Assembly (NCBI GenBank): GCA_913775795.1
Contig: CAJYLT010000083.1
Location: 62,001-126,000, forward strand
DNA from: an uncultured Sphingomonas sp.
GTDB taxonomy: Bacteria > Pseudomonadota > Alphaproteobacteria > Sphingomonadales > Sphingomonadaceae
Direction of reading: 5' to 3'
Length of the DNA stretch: 64,000 nt
Shown here: piece after piece, positions 20,227-29,642 of the stretch
Numbering within the stretch: the first letter of the stretch is position 1
How the letters are laid out: each line of letters opens with the position of its first letter
Notes under the pieces: generated by a model
What the model saw: the letters and a program-made list of their open reading frames with translations, nothing else
Database searches by the model: none
What the model was told of the DNA's origin: nothing
Made by a program: the position numbers and the translations under genes

Positions 20227-21981
20227 ATGGATCGGGAACCGGCGCGGGCGCTGCCGCCTTTGGGGCCGCGGGCAGCGCGGATCGTGGGCTTTGCCTGGCG
20301 AGCGGTCGCGGCGGCGGTGCTGCTGTTCGCGCTGACGGGCCTGTGGCGCGGCTGGGTGACGAGCTATCGCATCGAGCCGGCCTTTACCGCGCGGGGGCTC
20401 GTCGTCGATGTCGAGGACGCGGCGCGGATCATGATCGGACCACGCAACGCGTCCGTCGCGGGCGTGCCCGAGGACGGCGCGCGGCTGATCGCCATCGACG
20501 GCGCAGTGGTGACGAGTGGCGAGGATGCGGCAACGCGTCTGGCGGGCGATGGGCCGGTCGGGTTGACGCTGGAGACGGCGGGCACGCGCACGGTCGTGAC
20601 GCTGCGCCGAAGTGCGGCGCTGGCCACCGCCGCAGGCGCGGGGCCGGGCGCACCGTTGCCGCAATTCCTGTCGCTCTACGCGCTCCAATTCGTCGCCATC
20701 CTCGGCCTGCTCGCGGGCGGGCTGATGCTGGCCGAGCGGCGGCCGGACGATCCCGTTTCGATGCTGCTCGCTTATGCCTTTGCGATGGGCGCGGCGGCGC
20801 TGCCCGTCACCGCGACGGCGCTGGCATGGCTTGGCTGGTATGATTTCAACGATCTGGCGACCGCGGCGTTCTTTGCGCTGTTCCTTGTCGCGCTGCCGGC
20901 CTTTCCAGACGGGCGGTTCGTGCCGCGGCGCGGGCGCTGGCTGGCGCTGTGGGCGCCGATACTGTTCATCCTGATCGTCGCGGACTTTCTGCCGCTGCCG
21001 GTGATCGCCGCGCTTTCGTTCGTGAGTGCGCTTGTCGCCGGGCTGATGCCCGTCATCCGCTTTCGCCGGACGCCGCCGGGGATCGAGCGGCAGCAGCTCA
21101 AATGGGCGGGGCTGGGCTTTACGCTTGCCTTTGCGGTGCTGCTGATTGGGGCGGTGCTGGTGATGGTGGAGCCGTGGACTGGGCCGTGGGTGTCGCTCGG
21201 CGGCATGGTGCTGTTCAACCTGGGCTTTCTGATCCTGCCCGCGGGCGTGCTGGTGTCGCTGATGCGATACCGGCTTTGGGACGCGGACCGGGTGACGGCG
21301 AAGTCGGGCATGGTCGGCATCGTGACGCTGACGATGGGCGCCCTGTGGGCCGCGGGACAGGAAGTGGCCAAGATCGCGGTGGCGCAGATCGACCCGAGCT
21401 TCGATCCCACGACCCTGGCCGCGCTGTCGACCGCAGCGGTGGCGATCCTGTTTCCGCCGGTCCAGTCGCGGATCGACCGCTGGACCGAGGGACGGCTGGA
21501 ACCGCGGATCGGCCGGCTACGCGGCCTGCCTGAGATGCTGGGTACGCGCGCCGGCCGGGCGTCGAGCGGGCAGCTTGCCGAGGCGGCACTGGCCGAGGCG
21601 GTCGAAGGCGCCGCGGCGGCGGGCGGGACGCTGTCGATCGAGCGGGGCGGCGCGCCGGTGGAGCTTGCCGCGCGCGGGGCGCAGCCGGGCGACGATGCGT
21701 TCGAGGTACGCGGCGGCGATGTGGTGCTGCGTCTGGCGGGGCGGCCCGACCATACGCCGCTGCCCGGCGGGGTGCGCGCGCTGCTGGCGGAGCTGGACGC
21801 GCCGCTGGCCGAGGCGTTCGGCGCGGTGCTGGCGCGCGAGGATCAGGCGCGGGCGATCGCGGGGCTGGCGGCGCGTGTCGACGCGCTCGCCGGTCAGGTG
21901 GCGGCGCTGTCCGCGGGCGGGGCGAGCAGCGCGCGCACCTCCTCGATGAAGCGCAGCACCGAGATCGGCTTGGAGACATAG
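20227..21981 (+). CDS. Multi-TM membrane protein with N-terminal PDZ-like periplasmic domain; sensor-like, no kinase domain
   Basis: PDZ-like VVDVEDAARIMIGPRNASVAGVPEDGARLIAIDG...; several hydrophobic helices; cytosolic C-terminal segment with coiled-coil tail. Confidence 0.6.
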   Translation: MDREPARALPPLGPRAARIVGFAWRAVAAAVLLFALTGLWRGWVTSYRIEPAFTARGLVVDVEDAARIMIGPRNASVAGVPEDGARLIAIDGAVVTSGEDAATRLAGDGPVGLTLETAGTRTVVTLRRSAALATAAGAGPGAPLPQFLSLYALQFVAILGLLAGGLMLAERRPDDPVSMLLAYAFAMGAAALPVTATALAWLGWYDFNDLATAAFFALFLVALPAFPDGRFVPRRGRWLALWAPILFILIVADFLPLPVIAALSFVSALVAGLMPVIRFRRTPPGIERQQLKWAGLGFTLAFAVLLIGAVLVMVEPWTGPWVSLGGMVLFNLGFLILPAGVLVSLMRYRLWDADRVTAKSGMVGIVTLTMGALWAAGQEVAKIAVAQIDPSFDPTTLAALSTAAVAILFPPVQSRIDRWTEGRLEPRIGRLRGLPEMLGTRAGRASSGQLAEAALAEAVEGAAAAGGTLSIERGGAPVELAARGAQPGDDAFEVRGGDVVLRLAGRPDHTPLPGGVRALLAELDAPLAEAFGAVLAREDQARAIAGLAARVDALAGQVAALSAGGASSARTSSMKRSTEIGLET

Positions 21982-22301
21982 GCGCTGGCCCCCGCGGCAC
22001 GGATGCGTGCCTCGTCGTCATGCCCGGCATAGGCAGTGACCGCCATGATCGGGACGTGTTTCAGCCGGGGATCGGCGCGAAACCGCTGGATCAGTTCGAG
22101 TCCGGTGACGTGCGGCAACTGGATGTCGGTGACGATGAGGTCGGGTGCGGTCTCCCGCGCCTTTGCCACCGCCTCTCGCCCGTCGCGGACCGGCGTCGGC
22201 ACGAAACCGTGCGCGCGCAGGAGGTCGCAGAACAGCTTGAGGTTGAGCTCGTTGTCCTCGACAACCAGCACGGGTCGCGGCAAGGCGGCGTCTTCTTCCA
22301 T
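21894..22301 (-). CDS. divK: Single-domain response regulator, DivK-like
   Basis: VLVVEDNELNLKLFCDLLRAHGF...DLIVTDIQLPHVTGLELIQRFR...VPIMAVTAYA...AGASAYVSKPI. Confidence 0.88.
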   Translation of the reverse strand: MEEDAALPRPVLVVEDNELNLKLFCDLLRAHGFVPTPVRDGREAVAKARETAPDLIVTDIQLPHVTGLELIQRFRADPRLKHVPIMAVTAYAGHDDEARIRAAGASAYVSKPISVLRFIEEVRALLAPPADSAAT

Positions 22302-22319
22302 CGAGGTTCGTCCTATCCG

Positions 22320-22598
22320 ATGCCGATCCGCGAAACAAACGCCGAACCCGATCCGAAAGCGGTCGCGCTGGGGGCGCTGGGCTGGGCGGTGAGCGACGGC
22401 ACGCGCGCCGACCGGCTACTCGCGACGACCGGGCTCGACCCCGCCGACCTGCGCGCGCGGGCGGGCGAGCCGGCGGTGCTGGCGGCGGCGTTGAGCTTCA
22501 TCGAGGCGCATGAGCCCGACCTGATCGCGTGTGCCGATGCGCTGGGCCTCGAGCCGGTCGTGCTCGTGCGTGCGCGGATGCGACTGGAGGGCGAATGA
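22320..22598 (+). CDS. DUF3572-family protein
   Basis: ALGALGWAVSDGTRADRLLATTGLDPADLRARAGEPAVLAAALSFIEAHEPDLIACADALGLEP. Confidence 0.8.
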   Translation: MPIRETNAEPDPKAVALGALGWAVSDGTRADRLLATTGLDPADLRARAGEPAVLAAALSFIEAHEPDLIACADALGLEPVVLVRARMRLEGE

Positions 22599-23236
22599 AG
22601 CCGCTGCTCATCACCGACTGCGACGAGGTGCTGCTGCACATGGTGCGGCATTTCCGCGGCTGGCTGGACGAGGCGCATGCGATCGACTTCACCTTCACAC
22701 AGGATTTCGCCAATGCGATGACGCGCGCGGACGGGTCGAAGCCGACGCAGCGGGAAATGTGGGCACTGCTCGGCGGCTTCTTCCCCGACCAGATGCATCG
22801 CCAGACGATCGTGCCGCATGCTCGCGAGGCGCTGGCGCGGATTGCGGAGCGGGCGGAGATCGTCGTGCTCACCAATCTGGAGGATCATTGCCAGACGCAC
22901 CGCGTCGACCAGCTCGCCGCGCACGGCATCGCCCACCGGGTCGAGTGCAACCAGGGCGGCAAGGGTGCGGCGGTCGCGCGGCTCGTCGCCGATCACGGGA
23001 ACCCGGTGACGGTGTTCGTCGACGACCTGGGCGTCCACCACGCCTCCGTCGCCGAGGCTGCGCCGGGCGTGCACCGGCTGCACATGGTGGCCGAGCCCGA
23101 TCTTGCGCCACTGGTCGACAAGGCGCCCGCGGCACATGCGCGTATCGACGACTGGCGGGAGGCAGCGGACTGGATCGAGGCGCGGTTCGCTTCGGGCTTG
23201 CCCGCCGATGCGGTGGCGGGCAGAGCGACGGCATGA
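22595..23236 (+). CDS. HAD-like hydrolase
   Basis: LLITDCDEVLLHMV (DxD motif), EIVVLTNLEDH, VFVDDLGVHHASVAEAAPGVHRLHMV. Confidence 0.75.
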   Translation: MKPLLITDCDEVLLHMVRHFRGWLDEAHAIDFTFTQDFANAMTRADGSKPTQREMWALLGGFFPDQMHRQTIVPHAREALARIAERAEIVVLTNLEDHCQTHRVDQLAAHGIAHRVECNQGGKGAAVARLVADHGNPVTVFVDDLGVHHASVAEAAPGVHRLHMVAEPDLAPLVDKAPAAHARIDDWREAADWIEARFASGLPADAVAGRATA

Positions 23237-23697
23237 GCACGCGCATCGAAACCCGCCTGGCCGAACTCGGCCTCTCGCTTCCCGAAGCCGCCGCGCCGGT
23301 CGCCGCCTACGTCCCGGTGGTCGAGCATGGCGGGCTTCTCTACATCTCGGGCCAGCTGCCGTTCGACGACGGGGCGCTGATGATGGGCCGCGTCGGCGAG
23401 GACCGCGAGCTGTCCTTCGCGCAAGAAGCGGCCAAGCGGTGCGCGCTGATGGTGCTGGCACAGGCCAAGCGCGCGCTCGGCGGCGATCTGTCGCGGATCG
23501 AGCGGATCGTGAAGCTGGGCGTGTTCGTCAATTCGGCCACCGACTTCACCGACCAGGCCAAGGTCGCCAACGGCGCGTCGGAGCTGATGATCGAACTGAT
23601 GGGCGATATCGGTCGGCATGCGCGCAGCGCCGTCGGCGTCGCGGTGCTGCCGCTGGGTGCGGTTGTCGAAATCGACGCGATCATCGCCGTTCGCTGA
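23233..23697 (+). CDS. RidA (YjgF/YER057c/UK114) family protein
   Basis: GGLLYISGQLPFDDGAL; RIVKLGVFVNSATDFTDQ; RSAVGVAVLPLGAVVEIDAI. Confidence 0.92.
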   Translation: MSTRIETRLAELGLSLPEAAAPVAAYVPVVEHGGLLYISGQLPFDDGALMMGRVGEDRELSFAQEAAKRCALMVLAQAKRALGGDLSRIERIVKLGVFVNSATDFTDQAKVANGASELMIELMGDIGRHARSAVGVAVLPLGAVVEIDAIIAVR

Positions 23698-23706
23698 CCG
23701 GTAACG

Positions 23707-23729
23707 CGCGCAACCTTTGTTGCGCGTTT
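23707..23729 (+). terminator. Weak candidate terminator after ridA-like gene
   Basis: CGCGCAAC-CTTT-GTTGCGCG followed by TTT. Confidence 0.5.
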
Positions 23730-23903
23730 CCCACAGCCATTCTTCTTTTGTGACAATTCGTTTTCGACTCGCCTTGTGCGCTGCGGCATGATGCGGCACA
23801 CAAGGCGGGTCGGTGAACGACCGCGCGTGCTTTCAGCAACAAAGACAGACGCGGCATCCCGGCAGCAGGAGAGAACCATCGCCTCTTTATGAAAGGGCCT
23901 ACG

Positions 23904-24746
23904 ATGCGGTTCTCTAATCTCGGGCTCCCGGCCCTGTTTCTCGTCTGTGCCACCCCTGCCTTCGCGCAGGAGGAAACCGCCCCGCCGTCACCGATCACGG
24001 TGTCGGGCAGCGCTTCCATCACGTCCGACTATCGATTCCGCGGCGTTTCGCAGTCGGACAAGGAGATGGCGATCCAAGGCGGCATCACCATTTCCCACGA
24101 AAGCGGCTTCTATGTCGGCACCTGGGGCTCGAACCTGGCCGGTTGGGGTACGTTCGGCGGCGCCAATATGGAGCTCGATCTGATCGGCGGGTTCAAGACG
24201 CCGATCGGCGGCGGCGGCACGCTCGACGTCGGCGTCACCTGGTACATGTACCCCGGCGGCGCGGACAAGACCGACTTCGCCGAGCCCTATGTGAAGCTGT
24301 CGGGCACGACTGGGCCGGTCACGCTGACCGCGGGCGTCTTCTATGCGCCGCAGCAGGAGGCGCTGGGCAACTGGTGGTTCACCGGCGCCGACGCGGTGAC
24401 GGGCGTCTACAACGATCCGGGTGACAAGGAGGACAACCTTTATCTGTCGGGCGATGCGGTCGCGGCGATCCCGAACACGCCGGTCTCGCTGCGCGCGCAT
24501 ATCGGCTATTCGGACGGCAATCCGGGGCTCGGCCCGAACGGCACCAGCGTCGCGCCGACGGGGAAATACTGGGATTGGACGCTCGGCGCCGATTTCACGT
24601 ACAAGAACCTGACGCTCGGCCTGTCCTACGTCGATACCGACATCAGCCGTGCGGACGGGGCGTATCTGCTGCCCAACTTCTCGAAGGGCGGGACCGATCC
24701 GATCGCCGATGGCGCGGTCGTCGCGTCGTTGACCGCGGCGTTCTGA
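23904..24746 (+). CDS. TorF-family putative porin
   Basis: Signal peptide, ITVSGSASITSDYRFRGVSQSDKEMAIQGGITISHESGFYVGTWGSN, C-terminal F; start at ATG 23904 or 23889. Confidence 0.88.
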   Translation: MRFSNLGLPALFLVCATPAFAQEETAPPSPITVSGSASITSDYRFRGVSQSDKEMAIQGGITISHESGFYVGTWGSNLAGWGTFGGANMELDLIGGFKTPIGGGGTLDVGVTWYMYPGGADKTDFAEPYVKLSGTTGPVTLTAGVFYAPQQEALGNWWFTGADAVTGVYNDPGDKEDNLYLSGDAVAAIPNTPVSLRAHIGYSDGNPGLGPNGTSVAPTGKYWDWTLGADFTYKNLTLGLSYVDTDISRADGAYLLPNFSKGGTDPIADGAVVASLTAAF

Positions 24747-24764
24747 CGCTGGCGTGACGGACGA

Positions 24765-24805
24765 AAAAGGGGCCGCGCTTCATGCCGAAGCGCGGCCCCT
24801 TTTTG
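24765..24805 (+). terminator. Bidirectional rho-independent terminator
   Basis: AAAAGGGGCCGCGCTT-catgccg-AAGCGCGGCCCCTTTTT perfect stem. Confidence 0.9.
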
Positions 24806-24819
24806 CTGGGCGGAAGGCC

Positions 24820-25257
24820 TTAGTTCTTGGGCGGGGTGGTCGTGGCCGGCGCGGGCGTGCCGGCGACCGCGCGTGCGTCCTGACCGTCACCCTGCGGGGC
24901 GGCGACGACGTCGCGGACGGTGGTGCCCTTGTCGATCACGTTGGTCGAGGGATCGCCCGCGCCCGAGCGGATGCCGGCATCGGCGGTGTTGCCGCCGGCC
25001 GCGCGGATCGCCGCGCTCTCGCCCGCGCTGCGCGGGGCGGGGCCGCCGAACAGCGCGTCGGCCGCCTGGACCGAGGGGCTGACGTCCTGCGGCCGCGGGG
25101 CGCCCGGCTGCGGGGGCACGAGCGCGAAGTCGGGCGGGATCACCAGCGGCGCTTGGCGGGCGGTGGCGAACTCGTCGGGGCGGTTGCGGTCGAGGCCGCT
25201 CTTGCCGCAGCCGGCGAGCGAAAGGGCCACGAGGCCGAGCGCGAACATCTTACGCAT
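24820..25257 (-). CDS. DUF3035-family lipoprotein
   Basis: MRKMFALGLVALSLAGCGKSGL lipobox; RPDEFATARQAPLVIPPDFALVPP. Confidence 0.82.
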   Translation of the reverse strand: MRKMFALGLVALSLAGCGKSGLDRNRPDEFATARQAPLVIPPDFALVPPQPGAPRPQDVSPSVQAADALFGGPAPRSAGESAAIRAAGGNTADAGIRSGAGDPSTNVIDKGTTVRDVVAAPQGDGQDARAVAGTPAPATTTPPKN

Positions 25258-25768
25258 TGGGTTTCTCCACGGGAGCGGCCGTCGCCGGTTTGCCTTCGCG
25301 CACAAACAATGCGCGGATCAGAAGGATGACGACGCCGATGGTAATCGCGGCGTCGGCCACGTTGAAGACGAGAAACGGGCGCCACTCGCCGAAATGAAGG
25401 TCGGCGAAGTCCACCACGTAGCCGAAGCGAATCCGGTCGAGGATGTTGCCGAGCGCGCCGCCGAGAACAAGCGCGAGCGCCGCCTTGTCGCGGGGGTTCT
25501 CCTCGCGCCGCATCCAGATCGCCACGCCGACCGCGATCGCGCCGGTCAGTAGGACCAGCGCCCAGCGCATCCAGCTCGAATCGGCGGGCAGCAGGCCCAG
25601 CGACACGCCGACATTGGGAACGAAGCGCAGGTCGAAGATGCCGATCAGCGGCTTGACCGCGCCGATCCGGTCGACGCCGAGCGGCCCCGTCACCAGCCAC
25701 TTGGTCAGCTGGTCGACGAGAAACACCAGCCCCGCGATGCGGAAGCCCCAGTTACGTGCGGACGTCAT
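25250..25768 (-). CDS. lspA: Lipoprotein signal peptidase (signal peptidase II)
   Basis: DQLTKWLV; FVPNVGVSLGLL; GGALGNILDRIRFGYVVDF; FNVADAAITIGV catalytic Asp motifs. Confidence 0.95.
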   Translation of the reverse strand: MTSARNWGFRIAGLVFLVDQLTKWLVTGPLGVDRIGAVKPLIGIFDLRFVPNVGVSLGLLPADSSWMRWALVLLTGAIAVGVAIWMRREENPRDKAALALVLGGALGNILDRIRFGYVVDFADLHFGEWRPFLVFNVADAAITIGVVILLIRALFVREGKPATAAPVEKPNA

Positions 25769-28662
25769 CACTTCACCACCTCTTCGCAGCGGTGGCACAG
25801 CGCGCCGTCCGCTTCAACCTCGGGCAGCAGGCGCCAGCAACGGCCGCACTTGTGATGCTCGCTGCGCGCGATGGCGATGCCCTCGCCGCCGGCATGGACG
25901 GTCGAGGTGATGAAGAGCTCGGCCAGGTCCTCGGGCGGGAGCGGCAGCGACGGGAGCGTCACTTCGGCCTCGAGGCTCGATCGCACGGTCTTTTCGCGGC
26001 GATAGGGCTCGATCGCCTCGGTCACCGCCTGGCGCAGGCGGCGCAGCTCCGCCCATTGCGCGTCGTCGACCGCGGGGGCCGCCGGAAGCTCGGGCCATTC
26101 GAGGAAGTGGATCGAGCCGTCCTCCGACGGGAAGCGCGCCTGCCACACTTCCTCCGCCGTGAAGGCGAGGACGGGGGCGGCGTAACGGACGAGGGCGTGG
26201 AACAGCGTGTCGAGGACGGTGCGGTACGCGCGCCGCTTCGGGCTGTCGGCCGCGTCGCAGTAGAGCGAGTCCTTGCGGATATCGAAGAAGAAGGCCGAGA
26301 GGTCGTCGTTGGCGAAGTCGGCCAGCGCGCGGGTGTAGCGGTTGAACTCGAACGCCTCCGCCGCGGCGCGCAGCTCGGTGTCGAGGCGGGTCAGCTCGGA
26401 CAGGATATAGCGTTCGAGCGCGGGCATGTCGGCCACCTCGACCCGTTCGGCATCGGTGAAGCCGTCGAGCGCGCCGAGGAGATAGCGGAAGGTGTTGCGC
26501 AGCTTGCGATAGGTATCGCCGGTGCCCGCGAGCACTTCCTTGCCGATCCGCACATCCTCGAAATAGTCGGTCTGTGCGACCCAGAGGCGGAGGATGTCGG
26601 CCCCGCTCTCGCCGATGATCTTTAGCGGATCGACGACGTTGCCGAGGCTCTTCGACATTTTCCGGCCATTGCCGTCGAGCGCGAAGCCGTGGGTGAGGAC
26701 GGCATCATAGGGCGCGCGGCCGCGGGTGCCGCAGCTTTCGAGCAGCGACGACTGGAACCAGCCGCGATGCTGGTCCGAGCCCTCGACATAGAGGTCGGCG
26801 CGGACGCCCTCGCCATAGCGCGCCTCGACGGTGAAGACGTGGGTCGAGCCGGAGTCGAACCACACGTCGAGGATGTCGTTGACGACCTCGTAGCCGGTGA
26901 GGTCGTAGTCTGGGCCAAGCAAGGCTTGGTGGTCGGCGGCGAACCAGGCGTCGGCGCCGCCCGCCTCGAACGCTTCCAGGATGCGGGCGTTGACGGCTTC
27001 GTCGCGCAGATAGTCGCCGGTCTTGCGGTCGACGTAGAGCGGGATCGGCACGCCCCAGGCGCGCTGGCGGCTGATGACCCAGTCGGGGCGCCCCTCGACC
27101 ATCGAGCGGATGCGGTTCTGCGACCGCGCGGGGACCCAGCGCGTGCGCTCGATCGCGTCGAGCGCGAGGCCGCGGAGGGTGGGGGCGTTATGCCCTTCCG
27201 TCACCCCAGCGAAAGCTGGGGTCGCTTGCGGCTCTTGCTGCGCGCCATCGAGAGCGGCCCCAGCGTCCGCTGGGGCGACGACTTTGTGGCCGTCCATGGG
27301 GATGAACCACTGCGGCGTGCAGCGGAAGATCACGCGTGCCTTCGAGCGCCAGCTGTGCGGGTAGCTGTGCTTGAACGGCGCGGCGGACAGGAGCGCGCCG
27401 GCCGCGCGCAGGTCTTCGCAGATCGGGCCGTCGGGGCCGGTGAACTTCTGGTTGATGACGCTGCCCTGACCGCCGAGCCAGGCCCAGTCGTCGCGGTACT
27501 TGCCGTCGTCGGTGACGGCGAAAACGGGGTCGATCCCCGCCGCCTTGCACAAAGCGAAGTCGTCCTCGCCATGATCGGGCGCCATGTGGACGAGGCCGGT
27601 GCCCGCGTCGGTTGTGACGAAATCGCCGGCGAGGAACGGGCGGGGCTTCGCGAAGAAACCGCCGAGATGGTGCATCGGGTGGCGGGCGACCGCGCCGGCG
27701 AGTTGCGAGCCTTTAATCCTCAAAGGCTGTTCGCTTAGCGCCGCAGCCCAATAAGCTTCTGAACCCAAACCCGAACCAACTAAGCGAGTGACGAAGTTCA
27801 ACAATAGCATTGGATGATCGGCAACGAGCAGCTGACGTCCGTTGTCGTTCACCAAAAGATATTCAATCTCCTCCCCATATGCCAACGCCTGGTTGACGGG
27901 GATCGTCCACGGCGTCGTCGTCCAGATGACCGCGTGTGCGCCGACGAGTTCGGGCGCATTGGGGGCCTCGACGATCTCGAACGCCACGTCGATCTGGGTC
28001 GAGGTGACGTCTTCGTACTCGACCTCGGCCTCGGCCAGTGCGGTCTTTTCGACCGGGGACCACATGACGGGCTTGGCGCCGCGATAGAGCTGGCCGGACA
28101 TGGCGAATTTCAGGAGTTCGCCGGCGATCGCGGCTTCGCTGGCGTAGTTCATCGTGAGGTACGGGTTCGCCCAGTCGCCGGCGATGCCCAGCCGCTCGAA
28201 CTGCGCGGCCTGTACGCCCACCCATTTCGCGGCATAGTCGCGGCATTCGGCGCGGAACTCGGCGGCGGGAACCTCGTCCTTCGACCGCTTTTTGGCGCGG
28301 TACGCTTCTTCGATCTTCCACTCGATCGGCAGGCCGTGACAATCCCAGCCGGGGACGTAGGGCGCGTCCTTGCCCATCAGCGACTGGCTGCGGACGATGA
28401 TGTCCTTCAGCACCTTGTTCATCGCATGGCCCATGTGGATGTCGCCATTGGCGTAGGGCGGGCCGTCGTGGAGGATGAAGCGGTCGCGGCCGGCGCGCTG
28501 TTCGCGCAGGCGGTCGTAGATGCCGATCCGCGCCCAGCGGTCGAGGATCGCGGGCTCCTTTTGCGCGAGGCCGGCCTTCATCGGGAAGTCGGTCTTCGGC
28601 AGGAAGACGGTGTCGCGGTAATCCAGCTGGGTGGCGCGCGCGGAGTCGGGAGTATCGGTCAT
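25768..28662 (-). CDS. ileS: Isoleucyl-tRNA synthetase with palindromic-element insertion
   Basis: HDGPPYANGDIHMGHAMNKVLKD, PGWDCHGLPIEWK, DGNGRKMSKSLGNVVDP (KMSKS), C-terminal zinc motif CGRCWR...CHRC. Confidence 0.97.
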   Translation of the reverse strand: MTDTPDSARATQLDYRDTVFLPKTDFPMKAGLAQKEPAILDRWARIGIYDRLREQRAGRDRFILHDGPPYANGDIHMGHAMNKVLKDIIVRSQSLMGKDAPYVPGWDCHGLPIEWKIEEAYRAKKRSKDEVPAAEFRAECRDYAAKWVGVQAAQFERLGIAGDWANPYLTMNYASEAAIAGELLKFAMSGQLYRGAKPVMWSPVEKTALAEAEVEYEDVTSTQIDVAFEIVEAPNAPELVGAHAVIWTTTPWTIPVNQALAYGEEIEYLLVNDNGRQLLVADHPMLLLNFVTRLVGSGLGSEAYWAAALSEQPLRIKGSQLAGAVARHPMHHLGGFFAKPRPFLAGDFVTTDAGTGLVHMAPDHGEDDFALCKAAGIDPVFAVTDDGKYRDDWAWLGGQGSVINQKFTGPDGPICEDLRAAGALLSAAPFKHSYPHSWRSKARVIFRCTPQWFIPMDGHKVVAPADAGAALDGAQQEPQATPAFAGVTEGHNAPTLRGLALDAIERTRWVPARSQNRIRSMVEGRPDWVISRQRAWGVPIPLYVDRKTGDYLRDEAVNARILEAFEAGGADAWFAADHQALLGPDYDLTGYEVVNDILDVWFDSGSTHVFTVEARYGEGVRADLYVEGSDQHRGWFQSSLLESCGTRGRAPYDAVLTHGFALDGNGRKMSKSLGNVVDPLKIIGESGADILRLWVAQTDYFEDVRIGKEVLAGTGDTYRKLRNTFRYLLGALDGFTDAERVEVADMPALERYILSELTRLDTELRAAAEAFEFNRYTRALADFANDDLSAFFFDIRKDSLYCDAADSPKRRAYRTVLDTLFHALVRYAAPVLAFTAEEVWQARFPSEDGSIHFLEWPELPAAPAVDDAQWAELRRLRQAVTEAIEPYRREKTVRSSLEAEVTLPSLPLPPEDLAELFITSTVHAGGEGIAIARSEHHKCGRCWRLLPEVEADGALCHRCEEVVK
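27199..27280. repeat. Paired-hairpin REP-like palindromic element inside ileS
   Basis: ACCCCAGC-gaaa-GCTGGGGT (27203-27222) and GCCCCAGC-gtcc-GCTGGGGC (27257-27276). Confidence 0.85.
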
Positions 28663-28704
28663 GGGTGCGCGCGGCCTTACGGCCTTCGCCCCCCCTTCGG
28701 CAAG

Positions 28705-29634
28705 CTAGGCGCGCGCGAGGATGATGCGGGCCTCGTCGCAGTCGCGGGCCATCTGATCTTTGAGCGCGTCGAGGTCGTCGAACTTCTGTTCGGGGCGCAG
28801 GAACGCGATCAGCGCCACGTCGATCGACTGGCCGTAGAGGTCGCCCGAAAAGTCGAAGAAATAGGGTTCGAGCAGTTCGATCGGCTCGCCCTCGATCGTC
28901 GGGCGGATGCCGAGATTGGCGGCGCCATCGAGGACGGTGCCGTCGGGGAGCGTGCCGCGCACCGCGTAGATGCCGTAGCGGGGGCGCAGGTAGTTGCCGA
29001 GCCGGAGGTTGGCGGTGGGGTAGCCGAGCTGGCGGCCGAGCTTCGCGCCGTGCTCGACCTCGCCGCGGATCGCGAAGGGGCGGGTGAGGAGGCGGGCGGC
29101 CTGGTCGGGCTCACCGGCGATCAGGTGCTGGCGGATGCGGCTCGACGAGACGGGCTCGCCGTCCAGCGTCACGGGGGCGACGGTGTCGGTGGAGAAGCCG
29201 TGCACCGCGCCCAGTTCGGCGAGGCGTGCGACGTCGCCCGCGCGGCCCTTGCCAAAGGTGAAGTCGGTGCCGGTGACGACCCCGCCCGCGCCGATCGTGT
29301 CGGCGAGAGTGGCCGCGAAATCCTCCGGCGTCTGCGCAGCGAGCGCGGGGCCGAAGGGGAAGACGAGCATCGCATCGGCGCCGGCCTGGCCAAACAGTTC
29401 CTGCCGCTGGTCGAGCGTGGTTAGGCGGAAGGCGGGCGTGTCCGGGCGGAAGAAGCGCATCGGGTGCGGGTCGAAGGTCGCGACGATCGCGGGACGCTGT
29501 TCTGCCCGCGCACGCTCGATCGCGCGGCCGATCACCGCCTGGTGGCCGAGGTGAAACCCGTCGAAATTGCCGAGCGCGACGATCCCGCCGCGCAGGCCCG
29601 CCGGCACCGGCGAGCCGCCGTCCAGACGCTCCAT
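28705..29634 (-). CDS. ribF: Bifunctional riboflavin kinase / FAD synthetase
   Basis: ALGNFDGFHLGHQAVI; TFDPHPMRFF; SSSRIRQHLIAGE; GRQLGYPTANL; YGIYAVRG. Confidence 0.94.
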   Translation of the reverse strand: MERLDGGSPVPAGLRGGIVALGNFDGFHLGHQAVIGRAIERARAEQRPAIVATFDPHPMRFFRPDTPAFRLTTLDQRQELFGQAGADAMLVFPFGPALAAQTPEDFAATLADTIGAGGVVTGTDFTFGKGRAGDVARLAELGAVHGFSTDTVAPVTLDGEPVSSSRIRQHLIAGEPDQAARLLTRPFAIRGEVEHGAKLGRQLGYPTANLRLGNYLRPRYGIYAVRGTLPDGTVLDGAANLGIRPTIEGEPIELLEPYFFDFSGDLYGQSIDVALIAFLRPEQKFDDLDALKDQMARDCDEARIILARA

Positions 29635-29642
29635 CGCCGGGC

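Noticed and set aside
27190-27300. CRISPR-like spaced repeats in ileS
   Set aside because: Only two inverted hairpins rather than regularly spaced direct repeats; no cas genes in the window.
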